Shown here one piece after another: positions 8,836 to 15,910 of a DNA stretch of 64,000 nt. The notes beneath the pieces were generated by a model that worked only from the letters and a program-made list of their open reading frames with translations, was not told the DNA's origin and searched no databases. Position 1 is the stretch's first letter. The number at the start of each line of letters is the position of its first letter. A program made the position numbers and the translations under genes. Source of the stretch: an uncultured Clostridia bacterium (GTDB taxonomy: Bacteria; Bacillota; Clostridia; Christensenellales; Borkfalkiaceae); contig CAKQSB010000005.1 in the NCBI GenBank assembly GCA_934271735.1, positions 62,001-126,000 on the forward strand. Reading direction: 5' to 3'.

Positions 8836-9432
8836 TTAATTAGCTTTGAAAGGCATTCCCATTGCCTTAAGAAGCTCTCTCGCTTCTTCGTCCGTGTTGG
8901 CGGTGGTTACGATACAAATATCGAAACCTCTTACCTTTTCAACCTGGTCGTACTGGATTTCAGGGAATATAAGCTGTTCTTTAACGCCCATTGCGTAGTT
9001 TCCTCTGCCGTCGAAGCTCTTGGACGGAACGCCCTTGAAGTCTCTTACTCTCGGAAGAGCTATGGAAACGAGCTTGTCGAAGAAATCGTACATTCTGTCT
9101 TGTCTCAGCGTTACCTTAACGCCGACGTTCATTCCTTCTCTTACCTTGAAGTTTGCAACCGACTTCTTAGCTTTCGTAAGAACGGCTTTCTGTCCGGAAA
9201 TGAGGGCAAGCTCCTGCTGAGCGAGCTGTACGCTTTTCGCATTGTCTTTAATGTCGCCGAGACCGTTGTTGATCGTAATCTTAACGAGCTTGGGGCACTG
9301 ATTGATGTTCTTGTATCCGAAATGTTTCATGAGATACGGAACGACTTCTTTCTCGTACAGTTCCTTCTTTCTGCTAACATACTTCGAATCGGTTGCAGTT
9401 TCTTTAGCAACCTGAGTCTTTTTGTCTGCCAT
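8836..9432 (-). CDS. rplE: 50S ribosomal protein L5
   Basis: L5 joins 5S rRNA to the ribosome and contacts P-site tRNA. The 198-residue protein has a non-conserved charged extension of about 20 residues (MADKKTQVAKETATDSKYVS) before the usual start of the fold, followed by KLVKITINNGLGD and the C-terminal FDICIVTTANTDEEARELL. Confidence 0.97.
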   Translation of the reverse strand: MADKKTQVAKETATDSKYVSRKKELYEKEVVPYLMKHFGYKNINQCPKLVKITINNGLGDIKDNAKSVQLAQQELALISGQKAVLTKAKKSVANFKVREGMNVGVKVTLRQDRMYDFFDKLVSIALPRVRDFKGVPSKSFDGRGNYAMGVKEQLIFPEIQYDQVEKVRGFDICIVTTANTDEEARELLKAMGMPFKAN

Positions 9433-9443
9433 TTTATTTCTCC

Positions 9444-9863
9444 TTATTCGGCTTTATCCGCTTTCTTGGTTGCGGCTTTTTTCGTCTTCTTAGCTGCCGC
9501 GTCGTCGGTCTTCTTTGCCGCCGCTTTTTTGGTAGCTTTCTTTACTTCGGCTTTAACGTCGAGAGCTTTTCCGCATTTCTTGCAAACTCTGATCTTCTTG
9601 TCTCCTACGAGCGAATAACCTACTCTCGTATGTTCTCCGCAAGCGGGGCATACGACAAGAACGTTCGAAGCGTCGATAGAACCCGTGACTTTAACGATTC
9701 CGCTCGTCTCGTTGGCTCTTCTCGCTTTCTGATGTTTCATCTGAACGCATACGCCTTCGACTTTGATCTTGTTAGCTTCGGGATCTACGGAAATAACCTT
9801 TCCCGAAGTTTTCTTGTCTTTACCGGCAATTACATATACGGTATCATTCTTTTTAATTTTCAT
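9444..9863 (-). CDS. rplX: 50S ribosomal protein L24 with zinc ribbon and basic tail
   Basis: L24 initiates 50S assembly. The KOW/SH3-like domain occupies residues 1-60, followed by a CxxC...CxxC ribbon (CPACGEH to VCKKCGK). The last 35 or so residues are a low-complexity K/A/D tail (KKATKKAAAKKTDDAAAKK) beyond the usual length of about 105. The tail is probably disordered and may reach rRNA; its role is unknown. It lies between rplN and rplE. Confidence 0.96.
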   Translation of the reverse strand: MKIKKNDTVYVIAGKDKKTSGKVISVDPEANKIKVEGVCVQMKHQKARRANETSGIVKVTGSIDASNVLVVCPACGEHTRVGYSLVGDKKIRVCKKCGKALDVKAEVKKATKKAAAKKTDDAAAKKTKKAATKKADKAE

Positions 9864-9875
9864 AGTCCGATCTCC

Positions 9876-10244
9876 TTACAGCACTTCCGGTGCGAGCGAT
9901 ATTATCTTCATATAATCTTTCTCACGAAGCTCACGAGCGACAGGTCCGAAGATACGCGTTCCTCTCGGCTGCTTCTGATTGTCGATTATAACCGCCGCAT
10001 TGTCGTCGAATCTGATATGCGTTCCGTCGGGACGTCTGAGACCCTTCGAGCTTCTGACGATAACGGCTTTAACTACGTCGCCTTTCTTTACGGCTCCGCC
10101 CGGAGTCGCAGCCTTGACGCTGGCAACGATTACGTCGCCGATGTTGCCACATTTTCTGAACGATCCGCCGAGAACTCTTATGCACATAATTTCTTTTGCG
10201 CCCGAGTTATCCGCAACTTTTAATCTGGTCTGTGGTTGTATCAT
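9876..10244 (-). CDS. rplN: 50S ribosomal protein L14
   Basis: L14 contacts the 30S subunit through bridges B5 and B8. The 122-residue sequence starts MIQPQTRLKVADNSGAKEIM and ends MKIISLAPEVL, both diagnostic. Length is exact for the family. It lies between rpsQ and rplX. Confidence 0.97.
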   Translation of the reverse strand: MIQPQTRLKVADNSGAKEIMCIRVLGGSFRKCGNIGDVIVASVKAATPGGAVKKGDVVKAVIVRSSKGLRRPDGTHIRFDDNAAVIIDNQKQPRGTRIFGPVARELREKDYMKIISLAPEVL

Positions 10245-10262
10245 TTCTTGCTCCTCCTTTAA

Positions 10263-10517
10263 TTATTTAGCCTTTTCGATTATTTCGGCTACTCTCCAGT
10301 TCTTATCCTTGGAAAGCTTTCTGGTCTCGACTATTCTGACCTTATCGCCTACGCCGCATACATTTTCTTCGTCGTGCGCTTTGTATTTCTTGGTGGTGGT
10401 TATCGTCTTTTTGTAAAGCGGATGAGTTGCTTTAAGTTCGACGCTTACTACGACCGTCTTATCCATTTTGTCGGACACAACTAATCCGACTCTTTCTTTT
10501 CTTAAATTTCTTTCCAT
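10263..10517 (-). CDS. rpsQ: 30S ribosomal protein S17
   Basis: S17 is a primary 16S rRNA binder with an OB-fold. The 84-residue sequence contains GLVVSDKMDKTVVVSVELK and ETRKLSKDKNWRVAEIIEKA, the family core. It follows rpmC by about 15 bases. Confidence 0.97.
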   Translation of the reverse strand: MERNLRKERVGLVVSDKMDKTVVVSVELKATHPLYKKTITTTKKYKAHDEENVCGVGDKVRIVETRKLSKDKNWRVAEIIEKAK

Positions 10518-10532
10518 CTTCTCTCCTCCGCG

Positions 10533-10733
10533 TTAAACGTTAGCCTTGATTTCTCTGGCGCGTATTTCGGTTTTGATCCTTGCGATATCTTTCTTGGTGG
10601 AATTTATAACGTTAGGATTTTCGAGTTCGTTTACTGCGTGGCGGAAACGAAGGTTAAAAAGTTCGTCTTTGAGTTCGGCAAGCTTTACCTGCAACTCATC
10701 GTTGGTCATTCCGTGAATATCCTGTGCTTTCAT
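10533..10733 (-). CDS. rpmC: 50S ribosomal protein L29
   Basis: L29 lies at the tunnel exit and helps recruit trigger factor and SRP. The 66-residue two-helix protein has the conserved LKDELFNLRFRHAVNELENP and the IARIKTEIRAREI tail. It starts three bases after the rplP stop, so the two are probably translationally coupled. Confidence 0.96.
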   Translation of the reverse strand: MKAQDIHGMTNDELQVKLAELKDELFNLRFRHAVNELENPNVINSTKKDIARIKTEIRAREIKANV

Positions 10734-10735
10734 GA

Positions 10736-11167
10736 TTAACCTTCAACTCCTTCTGTCGTTTTCTCTTTGACTACGAACTTCGTCTTGATGGGAAGTTTGT
10801 AGCCTGCGAGTCTCATAGCTTCTCTTGCGTCCGCTTCTGCAACACCCGCCATTTCGAAGAGTACTCTGCCCGGTTTAACAACCGCTGCCCAGTACTCGAC
10901 TCCGCCTTTTCCCGAACCCATTCTCGTTCCGGCGGGTTTCTTACTGATAGGTTTGTGAGGGAATATATCTATCCAAACCTGTCCGCCACGTTTAACGAAT
11001 CTGGTCATCGCTATTCTGGCAGCTTCGATCTGATTCGAAGTTACCCACGCCGAACCTTCGGCAACGAGAGCGTAATCGCCGTAAGCGATCTTGTTGCCCT
11101 TCGTGACTTTACCCGTCATTCTGCCGCGGTGCTGCGCTCTTCTTTTAACTCTTTTTGGCATCAACAT
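10736..11167 (-). CDS. rplP: 50S ribosomal protein L16
   Basis: L16 helps position A-site tRNA. The sequence has MPKRVKRRAQHRGRM and WVTSNQIEAARIAMTRFVKR. Two in-frame ATGs are possible: 11167 (MLMPKR) is 12 nt from AGGAGG, while 11161 (MPKR) matches the usual N-terminus but is 18 nt away. The first is kept, with the second as an alternative. The start almost touches the rpsC stop. Confidence 0.95.
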   Translation of the reverse strand: MLMPKRVKRRAQHRGRMTGKVTKGNKIAYGDYALVAEGSAWVTSNQIEAARIAMTRFVKRGGQVWIDIFPHKPISKKPAGTRMGSGKGGVEYWAAVVKPGRVLFEMAGVAEADAREAMRLAGYKLPIKTKFVVKEKTTEGVEG

Positions 11168-11169
11168 AA

Positions 11170-11832
11170 TTACGCTTTGCCTCCTTCGGGTCTTTTAACC
11201 TCGCCTAATACTTCGCCGTTGTAAATCCAGACTTTGATACCGATCGCGCCGAAAGTGGTGTGAGCGGTAGCAATACCGTAATCGATGTCGGCGCGAAGGG
11301 TCTGAAGAGGAATCGAACCGTCGTGATACTGTTCGCATCTTGCGATTTCAGCTCCGTCAAGACGTCCGCTTACCATAACTTTGATACCCTTAACGCCCAT
11401 TCTCATGGACTTGCCGATAGCCTGCTTCATACATCTTCTGAACGAAGCTCTCTTCTCGAGCTGAGCCGCAATGGACTCCGCAACGAGCTGCGCGTCGCAG
11501 TCGGGTTTTCTTACTTCGATGATGTTTACCGAAACCTGTTTGCCTTTCGTAACTTTGGCAAGCTGTTTCTTGATAACTTCGATTCCCGCGCCGGCTTTTC
11601 CGATAAGAACGCCCGGTCTCGCCGTGTAAATCGTGATGGCGATTCTGCCTGCGGCTCTTTCGATTGCAATCTTCGAGATAGCCGAAGCATAATAGGTGTT
11701 CTTTATAAAGTCTCTTATATCGTAGTCTTCTTTAAGGAATGCGCCGAAATCTTTCTTGTCGGCATACCACTGGGTATCCCAACCTTTGATTACTCCTACT
11801 CTTAAACCGTGTGGATTAACTTTCTGTCCCAT
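11170..11832 (-). CDS. rpsC: 30S ribosomal protein S3
   Basis: S3 lines the mRNA entry channel and contributes to helicase activity of the ribosome. The 220-residue protein has the N-terminal KH domain with GVLIGKAGAGIEVIKKQLAK and the C-terminal S3 domain (GSIPLQTLRADIDYGIATAHT). It ends in a short acidic-basic tail. It lies between rplV and rplP. Confidence 0.97.
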   Translation of the reverse strand: MGQKVNPHGLRVGVIKGWDTQWYADKKDFGAFLKEDYDIRDFIKNTYYASAISKIAIERAAGRIAITIYTARPGVLIGKAGAGIEVIKKQLAKVTKGKQVSVNIIEVRKPDCDAQLVAESIAAQLEKRASFRRCMKQAIGKSMRMGVKGIKVMVSGRLDGAEIARCEQYHDGSIPLQTLRADIDYGIATAHTTFGAIGIKVWIYNGEVLGEVKRPEGGKA

Positions 11833-11845
11833 AACGTCCTCCTGG

Positions 11846-12244
11846 TTATTCCGCTTTAGCGTTGTCGACTACGACCGTGATATGGCTCGTTCTCTTAAGA
11901 ATACGGAATCCTCTTCCGTGAGCCATAGGCTGCATTCTCTTAAGGGTCGGCCCCTGATCGGCATAGCACGCTTTTACGTAAAGCTCGGCTTTATCGTATC
12001 CCTTGTTGTGTTCCGCGTTTGCGGCAGCCGAGAGAAGAACCTTTTTGATAGGTTCGGAACCGGCCTTGGGAATATTGTCAAGCATAGCTTCCGCTTCGGT
12101 GACCTTCTTGCCTCTTATAAGATCGAGAACGGGTCTGATCTTGTAAGGAGATATTCTGATATATTTAGCCGTTGCGGAAACGCCGGTTTCAGCCTTGGCG
12201 TTCGCTACGTACTTCTTTTTTCTTTCTCTAGCATTTGTAGCCAT
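11846..12244 (-). CDS. rplV: 50S ribosomal protein L22
   Basis: L22 extends a hairpin into the peptide exit tunnel near the macrolide site. The 132-residue sequence has RISPYKIRPVLDLIRGKKV and the C-terminal hairpin GPTLKRMQPMAHGRGFRILK. A charged N-terminal extension of about 20 residues precedes the fold. Confidence 0.97.
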   Translation of the reverse strand: MATNARERKKKYVANAKAETGVSATAKYIRISPYKIRPVLDLIRGKKVTEAEAMLDNIPKAGSEPIKKVLLSAAANAEHNKGYDKAELYVKACYADQGPTLKRMQPMAHGRGFRILKRTSHITVVVDNAKAE

Positions 12245-12262
12245 TATTCTCTACCTCCCTTC

Positions 12263-12538
12263 TTATTTGCCGGTCGTCTTCGCGCCTGCGTGTCCCTTGA
12301 AGGTTCTGGTCGGAGCGAACTCGCCGAGCTTGCAGCCAACCATATCTTCCGTGATGTACACGGGAACATGCTTTCTTCCGTCGTATACGGCAATCGTATG
12401 ACCGACCATCTGAGGGAATATCGTCGAGCTTCTCGACCAGGTCTTTAATACCGATTTCTTGTTCTCGGCGTTTAAAGCCTCTACTCTTTTAAGTAATTTC
12501 TCTTGAACGAAAGGTCCTTTCTTAACACTTCTGCTCAT
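12263..12538 (-). CDS. rpsS: 30S ribosomal protein S19
   Basis: S19 is in the 30S head and forms bridge B1a. The 91-residue protein begins MSRSVKKGPFVQEKLLKRVE and contains TWSRSSTIFPQMVGHTIAVY and FAPTRTFKGHAG, all family-specific. It lies between rplB and rplV. Confidence 0.97.
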   Translation of the reverse strand: MSRSVKKGPFVQEKLLKRVEALNAENKKSVLKTWSRSSTIFPQMVGHTIAVYDGRKHVPVYITEDMVGCKLGEFAPTRTFKGHAGAKTTGK

Positions 12539-12553
12539 ACTGTTCTAACCTCC

Positions 12554-13381
12554 TCAGTTAACTCTCTTAAGAATAAACTTGTCAGTCTTATTCTTCTTCT
12601 TTCTCGTCTTGTAGCCGAGAGCCGGTTTACCCCACGGAGTAAGCGGACCTGCGTGTCCGACGGGAGCTCTGCCTTCGCCGCCGCCGTGCGGGTGATCGCA
12701 CGGGTTCATTACAGAACCTCTGACGGTAGGTCTGATACCCATATGTCTCGTCTTACCTGCTTTACCTACTCTTATGATTTCGTGGTCGAGATTGCCTACC
12801 TGTCCGATAGTCGCTTTGCACTTAACGGATACATATCTCATTTCTCCGCTCGGCATTTTAAGAGTAGCCATTCCGCCCTCTCTTGCCATAAGCTGAGCTG
12901 CCATACCGGCGCTTCTCGCAATCTGACCGCCCTTTCCGGGCTGAAGTTCGATGTTGTGTATCATCGTACCGACGGGGATGTTTTCGATAGGAAGGGCGTT
13001 GCCGACTTTGATATCCGCGTCCGCTCCCGAAACGATCTTATCGCCTACGTTCAATCCAAGAGGCGCGAGAATGTATCTCTTTTCTCCGTCCTTGTAAACG
13101 AGAAGGGCGATGTTTGCCGTTCTGTTGGGATCGTACTCGATAGTCTTTACGACCGCTTCGATTCCGTCTTTATTTCTCTTGAAATCGATGATACGATATT
13201 TTCTCTTGTTTCCGCCGCCGTGATGACGAACGGTGATTCTTCCCTGAGCATTTCTGCCTGCGGTGTGTCTCTGATCTTCAAGCAAAGATCTTTCGGGCTT
13301 CGTGCAGGTAATTTCTTCAAACGTCGAAACCGTCATAAAACGACGAGCCGGGGAAGTCGGTTTATATCTCTTAATTCCCAT
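12554..13381 (-). CDS. rplB: 50S ribosomal protein L2
   Basis: L2 is required for subunit association and peptidyl-transferase activity. The 275-residue protein has the OB-fold and SH3-like domains, and the conserved GSVMNPCDHPHGGGEGRAPV loop that reaches the catalytic centre, including its key histidine. Length is normal. It lies between rplW and rpsS. Confidence 0.98.
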   Translation of the reverse strand: MGIKRYKPTSPARRFMTVSTFEEITCTKPERSLLEDQRHTAGRNAQGRITVRHHGGGNKRKYRIIDFKRNKDGIEAVVKTIEYDPNRTANIALLVYKDGEKRYILAPLGLNVGDKIVSGADADIKVGNALPIENIPVGTMIHNIELQPGKGGQIARSAGMAAQLMAREGGMATLKMPSGEMRYVSVKCKATIGQVGNLDHEIIRVGKAGKTRHMGIRPTVRGSVMNPCDHPHGGGEGRAPVGHAGPLTPWGKPALGYKTRKKKNKTDKFILKRVN

Positions 13382-13398
13382 AATTCAGATCCTCCGTA

Positions 13399-13686
13399 TT
13401 ATTGTAACGACTCAAAGAACTTAATGCCCTTGCTGTCTTTCTTAAGAGTTACTATCGCCTTTTTGTAATCGGGCGTGTAACCCTGAGTTCTGCCCATTCT
13501 CTTAAGTTTGCCGTGGCAGTTTACAGTGTTTACTTTTTCGACGCTTACGTCGAACTTTCTTTCGACTTCGAGTTTGATTTCCGTTTTGTTGGCGTCTTTA
13601 GCCACCATAAAAGTGTATTTCTTATCTTTTATGGTCTCGTAACTCTTCTCGGAAAGAATAGGTTTTATAATGATATCTCTTTCCAT
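13399..13686 (-). CDS. rplW: 50S ribosomal protein L23
   Basis: L23 sits at the tunnel exit and is the docking site for trigger factor and SRP. The 95-residue sequence contains IIKPILSEKSYETIKDKKYT and VNTVNCHGKLKRMGR. It begins three bases after the rplD stop, so translation is probably coupled. Confidence 0.96.
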   Translation of the reverse strand: MERDIIIKPILSEKSYETIKDKKYTFMVAKDANKTEIKLEVERKFDVSVEKVNTVNCHGKLKRMGRTQGYTPDYKKAIVTLKKDSKGIKFFESLQ

Positions 13687-13689
13687 AAA

Positions 13690-14352
13690 TTATTCGTCGA
13701 CCTCCTGATTTGCGAAATTGTTGTCGAACATCGCTCCGTAAAGCTCCTGAACGGAGTCTACCGCGTCGCCGGACATTACGAGTACGCTGTTTTTAACGAT
13801 ATCGTAAGTATTGAGTTCGTTTACGGGAAGAGTCTGCAAAGCTTTGATGTTTCTCGCCGCTCTGATAACCAACGCGTCGTTGTCGCTCATTACGACAAGC
13901 ACGCTCTTCTCGAACTTGAACGCCTTCATAAATTCGACCATTTCTTTGGTCTTGCCGTCCTTAACGGCGATATTGTCGATTACGTAGAAATCGTTATCGG
14001 CAACTCTCTTGGAGAGCGCGGACAAAAGCGCGCCGCGACGAGCGAACTTGTTCATCTTCTTGCTGAAATCTCTCGACTTCGGAGCGAAGACGACGCCGCC
14101 CTTAATCCACTGCGGAGCTCTGATAGATCCCTGTCTCGCGTTACCCGTTCCCTTCTGTCTCCAGGGCTTCTTGCCGCCCCCGCGGACTTCCGTTCTCGTA
14201 AGAGTGCCTTTCGTACCCTGGCGCATATTTGCAAGTCTCGTTACAACCGCCTGATGTACGAGCGGCTCGTTGTATTCCGCCTCGAACAAGTTGCTGAGCT
14301 CTTTCGTGCCTACTTCCTGTCCTTTCATATTATAAACTTTAACGTTTGGCAT
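13690..14352 (-). CDS. rplD: 50S ribosomal protein L4
   Basis: L4 binds 23S rRNA and reaches into the exit tunnel; in E. coli it also represses the S10 operon through the leader. The 220-residue protein has the tunnel loop (GTKGTLTRTEVRGGGKKPWR) and the PKSRDFSKKMNKFARRGAL segment. Whether it acts on the leader found here upstream of rpsJ is not visible in the sequence. Confidence 0.97.
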   Translation of the reverse strand: MPNVKVYNMKGQEVGTKELSNLFEAEYNEPLVHQAVVTRLANMRQGTKGTLTRTEVRGGGKKPWRQKGTGNARQGSIRAPQWIKGGVVFAPKSRDFSKKMNKFARRGALLSALSKRVADNDFYVIDNIAVKDGKTKEMVEFMKAFKFEKSVLVVMSDNDALVIRAARNIKALQTLPVNELNTYDIVKNSVLVMSGDAVDSVQELYGAMFDNNFANQEVDE

Positions 14353-14367
14353 AGTTTTTCACGCTCC

Positions 14368-15006
14368 TTATTTACCCGACTTTACGGTGTTGGAAACCGT
14401 AATGATTCCGCCCTTCGGTCCGGGAATAGCTCCCTTTATGAGAAGTACGTTACGAGCAGTGTCGACCTTGACTACTTCAAGGTTCTGAATGGTTACTCTT
14501 TCGTTACCGTACTGTCCGGGCATGTGCTTGTTCTTGAATACTCTCGACGGCGAGCTGTTTGCTCCCATAGAACCTACTTCTCTGTGAACCGGTCCTACGC
14601 CGTGAGTCATTTTAAGTCTGTGCTGATTCCATCTCTTGATAACGCCCGAGAAACCGTGTCCTTTCGTAAGTCCCACTACATCGACCTTATCGCCTGCGGC
14701 GAAGGTATCAACGGTGATAACCTGTCCTACGGTATACGCGCTTACGTCATCGAATTTGAATTCTTTCAAGACTTTAAGGGGCGCAACGCCTGCTTTCTTG
14801 AACTGACCCGCGTCGGGTTTGTTCACTCTCTTCTCGTCTACGTTTCCGAAGCCGACTTTAACCGCTTCGTAGCCGTCGTTACCCTTCGTCTTGATCTGAA
14901 CGACCGGGCAAGGACCTGCTTCGACGACTGTGACCGGGATTACTTTTCCGTCTGCGGAAAAGATCTGAGTCATACCCAATTTCTTTCCAATGATTGCTTT
15001 ATTCAT
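14368..15006 (-). CDS. rplC: 50S ribosomal protein L3
   Basis: L3 starts 50S assembly and reaches the peptidyl-transferase centre. The 212-residue protein starts MNKAIIGKKLGMTQIFSADG and contains the methylatable-glutamine loop region (HGVGPVHREVGSMGANSSPS). It lies between rpsJ and rplD. A long open frame on the opposite strand here is only a shadow of the codon bias. Confidence 0.97.
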   Translation of the reverse strand: MNKAIIGKKLGMTQIFSADGKVIPVTVVEAGPCPVVQIKTKGNDGYEAVKVGFGNVDEKRVNKPDAGQFKKAGVAPLKVLKEFKFDDVSAYTVGQVITVDTFAAGDKVDVVGLTKGHGFSGVIKRWNQHRLKMTHGVGPVHREVGSMGANSSPSRVFKNKHMPGQYGNERVTIQNLEVVKVDTARNVLLIKGAIPGPKGGIITVSNTVKSGK

Positions 15007-15058
15007 AGATAAAGTTCACCTCCGAATATATTAAAAAATTCTTTTAACCTGAAATTTA

Positions 15059-15358
15059 TCAGAGCTTGATTTTTACGTCTACGCCCGCGGGAAGATGGAT
15101 GCTGTCCAGAATCTTTGCGTTGGTCGAGTAAATATCGATAAGTCTCTTATGAGTTCTGATCTCGAACTGTTCTCTGCTGTCCTTGTACTTGTGGGGCGAA
15201 CGAAGAATAGTTACTACCTCTTTCTCGGTGGGAAGGGGGATAGGACCGCTTATCTTTGCTCCTGCTTTTTTCATTGTCTCAACAATCTTCTCGGTTGCCT
15301 GATCTACCATTTTGTGATCGTAAGCCGCCAATTTGATTCTGATTTTCTGACCTGCCAT
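15059..15358 (-). CDS. rpsJ: 30S ribosomal protein S10
   Basis: S10 is in the 30S head and doubles as NusE in antitermination complexes. The 99-residue protein begins MAGQKIRIKLAAYDHKMVDQ and includes GPIPLPTEKEVVTILRSPHK. It is the first gene of the transcription unit, preceded by AGGTAAC-type SD, a roughly 255-nt leader and a consensus promoter. The str operon (rpsL, rpsG, fusA, tuf) is not adjacent here. Confidence 0.98.
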   Translation of the reverse strand: MAGQKIRIKLAAYDHKMVDQATEKIVETMKKAGAKISGPIPLPTEKEVVTILRSPHKYKDSREQFEIRTHKRLIDIYSTNAKILDSIHLPAGVDVKIKL

Positions 15359-15423
15359 TTTGTTACCTCCGTTTTATACTAACATACTGTCAACTTTGCC
15401 GTGTGTGTCGCGCTTTAACCAAT

Positions 15424-15458
15424 AAAAAAATCACTCGCCGCTGTGTGTTTGCAAGTGA
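15424..15458 (-). terminator. Intrinsic terminator inside the rpsJ leader (probable attenuator)
   Basis: Read on the minus strand, TCACTTGC and GCGAGTGA form an eight-pair stem (one G-U) with a 12-nt loop, directly followed by seven Ts. It lies between the promoter and rpsJ, so it would stop the S10 transcript before the first gene unless bypassed. This is the geometry of transcription attenuation. The trigger is not identifiable; GGGTTTAACCC and an AACGGG/CCCGTT stem upstream in the leader are candidates for alternative pairing. Confidence 0.75.
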
Positions 15459-15620
15459 CCTCTATCGCGTTATACTTCGCGCAGTTAGTCGCAAGGGTTA
15501 AACCCTCACAATTGTCAACAGAAATTATCTTCCTACTTTCCATATAACGGGTCCGGTTCCCGTTAAAAAGCGTGGATTAAGTAACTTTCTGTCTCAACCC
15601 ATATTTAACACAGCCTACAT

Positions 15621-15649
15621 ATCATACACTATGTAAAACATTTTGTCAA
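15621..15649 (-). promoter_or_regulatory. Sigma-A promoter of the S10-spc-alpha unit
   Basis: On the minus strand a perfect TTGACA (15644-15649) is separated by exactly 17 bases from TATGAT (15621-15626). The start point would be near 15614, giving a leader of about 255 nt. Bases 15650-15845 beyond it are AT-rich and hold no gene that I can see. Confidence 0.85.
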
Positions 15650-15845
15650 ACGTTTTTCACGACTTTTTTAAAAAAAATATAAAAAATAAAATTCCGTCGA
15701 AAAACCTTTTAAAATCGATTTAAACCGAAAAAACAAAACTCGATTTTACGCTGTTTTCTATATGTTGTTTCCGATTTTGTTTTACTTAAAACACATATTA
15801 TATATTGTTATAAACGAAAGGCACGTTCTCGCCATTCTTCGCCGT

Positions 15846-15877
15846 AAAAAAGGTATGCGAGTTACCCCGCATACCTT
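15846..15877 (-). terminator. Terminator of the leucine-rich-repeat lipoprotein gene
   Basis: A ten-pair perfect stem (AAGGTATGCG/CGCATACCTT) with an eight-base loop is followed on the minus strand by a T-run, about 35 bases after the stop codon of the gene at 15911. Confidence 0.85.
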
Positions 15878-15910
15878 CTCGGGTATTATTCTGAACTTAC
15901 ACCTTTAAAA

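Noticed and set aside
13513..15012. 499-residue open frame on the plus strand, antisense to rplC, rplD and rplW
   Set aside because: It overlaps three certain ribosomal genes and its composition is what the strongly biased codons give on the opposite strand; no SD and no family likeness.
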